Assembly: GCA_025331565.1 (NCBI GenBank)
Contig: JAFREQ010000103.1
Coordinates: 611,001-675,000 of the forward strand
From: Holacanthus passer
Lineage: Eukaryota > Chordata > Actinopteri > Pomacanthidae
Length of the DNA stretch: 64,000 nt
Direction of reading: 5' to 3'
Below, piece by piece: positions 60,400 through 64,000 of this stretch. Within the stretch, counting starts at the first letter, position 1. Each line of letters opens with the position of its first letter. The notes below the pieces were generated by a model. The model saw nothing but the letters and a program-made list of their open reading frames with translations. It ran no database searches and was not told the origin of the DNA. A program made the translations under genes and the position numbers.

Positions 60400-61310
60400 G
60401 AGCAACCTGTGAGGCTGCTCTTGGGCACAGTGATGCTCAGAGCTCGCGAATGTCTGCATGTTAACATGCTCACAACGACAATGCCAACATGCTGATGCCA
60501 AGCAGGTATGACGTTTACCATGTCCGCTGTCTTAGTTTAGCAGAGACTGTCCTCCCTGAAAAAAACAGCATTTAGTCATTCCAACACTGAAAAATTACAT
60601 TTGTTTACGTTCAAGTGATGAAGCCCTCTAGTGGCAGCTGGAAATATGACTGCTGTAGAAGAGTAGTAGAGGATTCAACTGCCATCATTATAGAGCGACA
60701 AATCAAAAGCAAAAAAAAAATGTGACCACTATTCATTTTGTGCTTCCTATTGAGCGTTGGTTTCTTTTAACCATGACCATTTCCTTACCTTAACTACTTG
60801 GGTATTATTGTAACCACAAACACGGATTAGTAATTTCAACCCAAACTATGATAATTCCTCAACCATAAGTCGTTATTGTACCTAAACATAGCCAAACCTT
60901 AACCTTAGCCTTTTTGGGGGACACTGAGAATTAGTACAATCTAATATGGAGAACCTGTTGATTTAGCAAACACTAGTGTGTTAGCATACTAACGTTTGCT
61001 AATTTGCACTAAGTACAATTGAGGCTAATAAGTTGTGTTGCTATTTGGTTGTCGGACAAACTGAAAATTTTAACCTGACAATGATAATAACGAGATGAAA
61101 AGTCGTCATCGAACCTATTACAATTCATCCTAAAGGGAACATGTATGTCTGTACCAAATCATGGCAATCCATCCAATGGTTGTTCAGACGTTTCACACAA
61201 AACCACATCACTTAAGTCATTATGATTCCTCCTGCGGGGACGATGAATACAGAATGCCACCACAATTTATCCAGTAGTTGTCGTGATAATTCAGTCTGGA
61301 GTCAAGCGGT
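60400..61310 (-). repeat. Teleost interspersed repeat, copy 4 (antisense, long, interrupted)
   Basis: Read on the minus strand, the front modules lie at 61130-61300, with AACTACTGGATAAATTGTGG and GCCATGATTTGGTACAGACA. The TTAGCA-rich back modules follow at 60420-61000, with GCAAACGTTAGTATGCTAAC and CAGCATGTTGGCATTGTCGT. About 350 bases at 60550-60920 interrupt the back half and may be an insertion. No surviving ORF. Confidence 0.55.
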
Positions 61311-61314
61311 GCCA

Positions 61315-61615
61315 TTCAGCTTGCATGCTTCAAATTCTTGCCTGATTTTATATCAAACTGTCCACACTGTACAAGAGGAGATAGTAGTAGTAAATCAGAT
61401 CAATTTCTAGTGGACTGATTTAGCATGAAACTACTGTAACTTACTCCTCATTTTGTTATAGACTCTTCTAAATCCAGTTTCAGACCCTTCAGAGTCCCTA
61501 GGCCCTATTTTGAACACCAATGACTTGGAGAATGACCTCATGTTATTGCACTGCATCTGCAATCCACTATCCTAGTCTTCATTTATTTAGTTCATTTCTC
61601 ATTGACAGACAACAG
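61315..61615. other. Non-coding stretch
   Basis: No feature recognised between the antisense repeat copy and the CpG-rich block that follows. Confidence 0.5.
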
Positions 61616-61619
61616 CTAC

Positions 61620-62010
61620 TATTTATGGCGCCGGAGAGTCAACAACTGTCACGGCTGCCTCGCCTTACACACGGCCATTCTCTTCCTCTTTCTGACTTTC
61701 CGTGTTGTCGGTGATGTTTGTGTGCTCGAGATGGATGCAGCCCTCTTTATTAGATAGCATCAGTCTTTTGTCTGACGACTAGAATTGCACAGTGGTGGCT
61801 GTCCGCGCTGCTGCACTGGATTTCGCTTCAGCCCTCCGAGGCCGATCGCTCAGAGGCTTTTTGTTTAACCTGGCGGCCATGTGATGGGGCCCACTTGGCC
61901 TCGTCATCCCGAGCATAAAAGGCGTCGGTGTCGGGCCTTCTTCTCAGACCACACGGCTGTCCGAGCCACATTGACTTTCTGTCAGCGCCTGCCCGCTTAT
62001 TGTTTGTGAG
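61620..62010 (+). promoter_or_regulatory. CpG-rich block with TATA/initiator pair (candidate promoter)
   Basis: CpGs are dense compared with the rest of the window, for example GGCGCCGG, CCGAGGCCGATCGCTC and GGCGTCGGTGTCGGG. CATAAAAGGC at 61914-61923 is a good TATA-like box. About 31 bases downstream, TCAGACC at 61944-61950 fits the YYANWYY initiator with its A at 61946. A moderate donor, TTT/GTGAGT, lies near 62005. No ATG-initiated frame of note follows in the putative first exon, so a transcript would be non-coding or start translation in a later exon outside view. It may instead be a CpG-rich enhancer. Confidence 0.3.
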
Positions 62011-62019
62011 TTTGATTAA

Positions 62020-62630
62020 AAAAGAAAAAAAAGAGGAAGAAGAAGGAAGACGAAAAATGCAATTACTCAAGTTGGAGGAAACCGAATGCAGACCTCATAG
62101 AGATAATCACAGACTAATGTGACATTCCTCCATCACCACAGCAACCGGAGAAAAGCCTCTGAGCAGCAGAAAAGTAGTATGAGACAAAAAAAAAAAAGAG
62201 AAAGAAACACACTGCTGTGCTGTACAGGCACGGATTCCACATCTTCTGTAAAGTGTTTTTGGATGTCCTTCGCTGTTGCAGAAGTGTAATGGCTTGTTGT
62301 GCACAAATGGATTTTTATGAAGCATCACAGCTGCATCTGTTTCACTTTGCATCCATTAAACTAGCTGAAGCTACAGTATTGTGGCGCTACATCTGGACGC
62401 TGAAGAAGCCATATGACCGATGTTCACACAAATATGCAGCTTCTCCTTCATCGCCGGAGCTGCAGTAAAATCAGACTCGTACAGTTTTGTCGAACAATAC
62501 GGAGGAAGACAGACGCCAAAAATGGGTAGGAAAATGGGAAGAGCGGAAAAACCGACACGTGTTACTTACGCAGACACACACTCACTTACACTCCGAGTTA
62601 GTGACTGCGGGTGGTATATCTGTGCGTGGT
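62020..62630. other. Non-coding stretch, anonymous frames
   Basis: An A/G-rich tract at 62018-62056 and an A run at 62186-62197. A plus-strand frame from about 62487 has a charged start (SNNTEEDRRQKWVGKWEERK) but begins at TTG and shows no domain. I call no gene. Confidence 0.4.
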
Positions 62631-62639
62631 GCGTCTCTT

Positions 62640-62960
62640 AATTTCTGCCGAGTAAACAGCTTCCAGATGCAAGAGTTTCCTGCTGGCCCCGCCCAGTCCA
62701 GATGCCCAGTCTGCCAGCAGATCTGCCTCAAATTGGGCACATTCGAGCAATCATTTAGTTCCCATCTTCCTGAAGGGGAACTTTTATTAATAAAGCCTTT
62801 TCATCTCTGTATCTTTGATTAGGATGGGTGGTGCCGGGGAGGAGGGGTGGGAGGGGATAATGGCTTAGTCATGTGAAAGCAGGCCGGGGGATCACTGTTT
62901 TAAGGGGAAATTGTGTCGGGGGGAGGGAGGTGATGTTGTTTTTTAACGTGTGTTACAGTA
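62640..62960. promoter_or_regulatory. Candidate conserved non-coding element
   Basis: TGCTGGCCCCGCCCAGTCCA (an Sp-type CCCGCCC core), CTCAAATTGGGCACATTCGA, GCAATCATTTAGTTCCCATC and TTTATTAATAAAGCCTTTTC (palindromic TTTATTAATAAA) are followed by a G-rich tail at 62825-62930. A plus-strand frame spans it without a domain. Confidence 0.32.
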
Positions 62961-62969
62961 CAGTGGAAG

Positions 62970-63560
62970 GAAGCCGGTGATAGGAAAGAACAAGGACATC
63001 CTCTGTTGTAAGTGGTTCCAGGTTATCCGACCCCCATACTTACTCGAGCATGTTGCCCTCAGCCACAAACTCAAGAAACTCCTACTATGCTTTAAATCAC
63101 CCATACACCACTGCCTCTTATCTCAAGCTGGAGGTTTCTAATTATATTTTTGGCGGTTTTGTAAGTAAGGCTGAGATAGAGATGTCACAGTGTGTGTGTG
63201 TGTTTCTATAATCCAGCTCATTGCCCATTACATGCTCATTAAGTCCAGTTACGTAGTGCTGATAAATGGTGAGTAGTATATGATCTCTGAAAGTTACAGT
63301 ATATTCTGAGAAAGAGTATTGAATGGCTCTTTATATCTCCTCATCATTCTGGTTAAACTAATGTAAGGTTGGTCCTGTGTATTGTGAATATATTGTATGT
63401 CATAAATTCATGCCACATCCTCCGGAAAAAAAAACATTACGATATATTTCCTTGGCAGACACACAAAAAACAATCAAACAGACAAAATAATGGACAACTT
63501 AAATCAAGCTACTCTCTACCAAAGAAATAGTTCCTTCAAAAACAATATTCTTTCTATCAT
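62970..63560. other. Non-coding stretch
   Basis: A short TG run near 63190-63202 and a 12-base A run near 63425. No gene or named repeat recognised. Confidence 0.5.
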
Positions 63561-63564
63561 CCAG

Positions 63565-64000
63565 AGCATGGGCGCCCAAACTTTGTCCCTTAGAGGGCCC
63601 AAGCTGAAACTTTAAGACCATGGGCCAAAAGCAAACACCTATTGTATTTTATTGTTAAGATGTAATAATGAAACAATAGCATGCAAAGTTCCCTTAATGA
63701 ACTGACTTCTCACGTGTCACAAAAATAATGAATAATAATAATAATTATTATTATTATTAATTAGCGGTCCTGCTTATTTAAAGAGCCTTTTTACTGCACA
63801 AAAAATAAAACAGCATAAACAGCTATTTATACTATAGCTATTTTTTAAATTAATTTTTCAATAAGAAACATCTAACAGGCCAAACCTTGTGATGGACAAT
63901 TTTAACTTAAGTAAGTAAGAATCTAAACAGTAGATTCAGCAACAAAATCTGTTTAAAGTATCAAAAGTCATTATGTAGAATACTGCATTTCAGAAATGAT
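63565..64000 (+). mobile_element. Possible end of a hAT-type element or related repeat, running off the window
   Basis: GAGCATGGGCGCCCAAACTT followed by TGTCCCTTAGAGGGCCCAAG resembles the CAGGGGTGCCCAAACTTT...GGGCC start of hAT (Charlie-like) repeats. The following CCATGGGCCAAAAGCAAACA also fits. The 3' end is not in view, and no transposase frame is readable. Confidence 0.4.
63727..63762. repeat. Palindromic (AAT)n(ATT)n tract
   Basis: Four or five AAT units are followed at once by five ATT units, making an inverted repeat able to fold into a hairpin or cruciform. It lies inside the putative element that runs off the window. Confidence 0.9.

Noticed and set aside
1..64000. tRNA, rRNA, snRNA, microRNA, CRISPR array, operons or prokaryotic signals
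   Set aside because: By eye I found no intact tRNA A/B box pair apart from the decayed SINE, no microRNA seed I know, and no regularly spaced direct repeats. The sequence is clearly vertebrate nuclear DNA, so bacterial feature types do not apply. A covariance-model scan could still find small RNAs that I missed.

Overview
The window looks like non-coding nuclear DNA of a ray-finned fish, most likely a percomorph. The evidence is moderate-to-low GC content, long vertebrate-type TG/CA and AT microsatellites, and several dispersed repeats that I recognise as teleost types. These include a hAT-like element beginning CAGTGGTGGA, a tRNA-like SINE, a repeat with the core ATTTAGCAGATGCTTTTATC, and the repeat carrying TTTATTTATATAGCCCA. 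The repeat naming comes from memory and was not checked against a library.

I found no protein-coding gene I would call with confidence. The longest open frames (187 codons at 20694-21257 and 171 codons at 30250-30765) are about what chance gives in 64 kb. They lack recognisable domains, and I see no flanking exons. A few exon-like or promoter-like signals are listed as weak candidates: a 71-nt exon-like block at 3843, a start-codon-to-donor block at 12480, a perfect splice donor at 47930/47931, an ORF pair open on both strands at 15053-15365, and a TATA/initiator pair in a CpG-rich block near 61914.

The layout alternates. Featureless AT-rich stretches with decayed transposons lie mainly at 3.9-17.6 kb, 22.7-28.5 kb, 44.4-47.9 kb, 53.5-54.4 kb and 58.5-61.4 kb. 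Between them are compact blocks of more complex sequence with TAATTA-type homeodomain cores, CpGs and few low-complexity runs. These occur at about 0.3, 17.7, 20.8, 21.7, 24.6, 29.3, 32.3, 33.9, 35.6, 37.5, 39.2, 42.2, 43.6, 48.2, 49.3, 51.0, 54.6, 56.5, 57.5, 60.2, 61.8 and 62.8 kb.

This texture is typical of a gene desert, or a giant intron, around a developmental transcription-factor gene carrying many conserved non-coding enhancers. The target gene cannot be named from this sequence. Conservation itself cannot be seen in one genome, so every enhancer call is inference and needs cross-species alignment.
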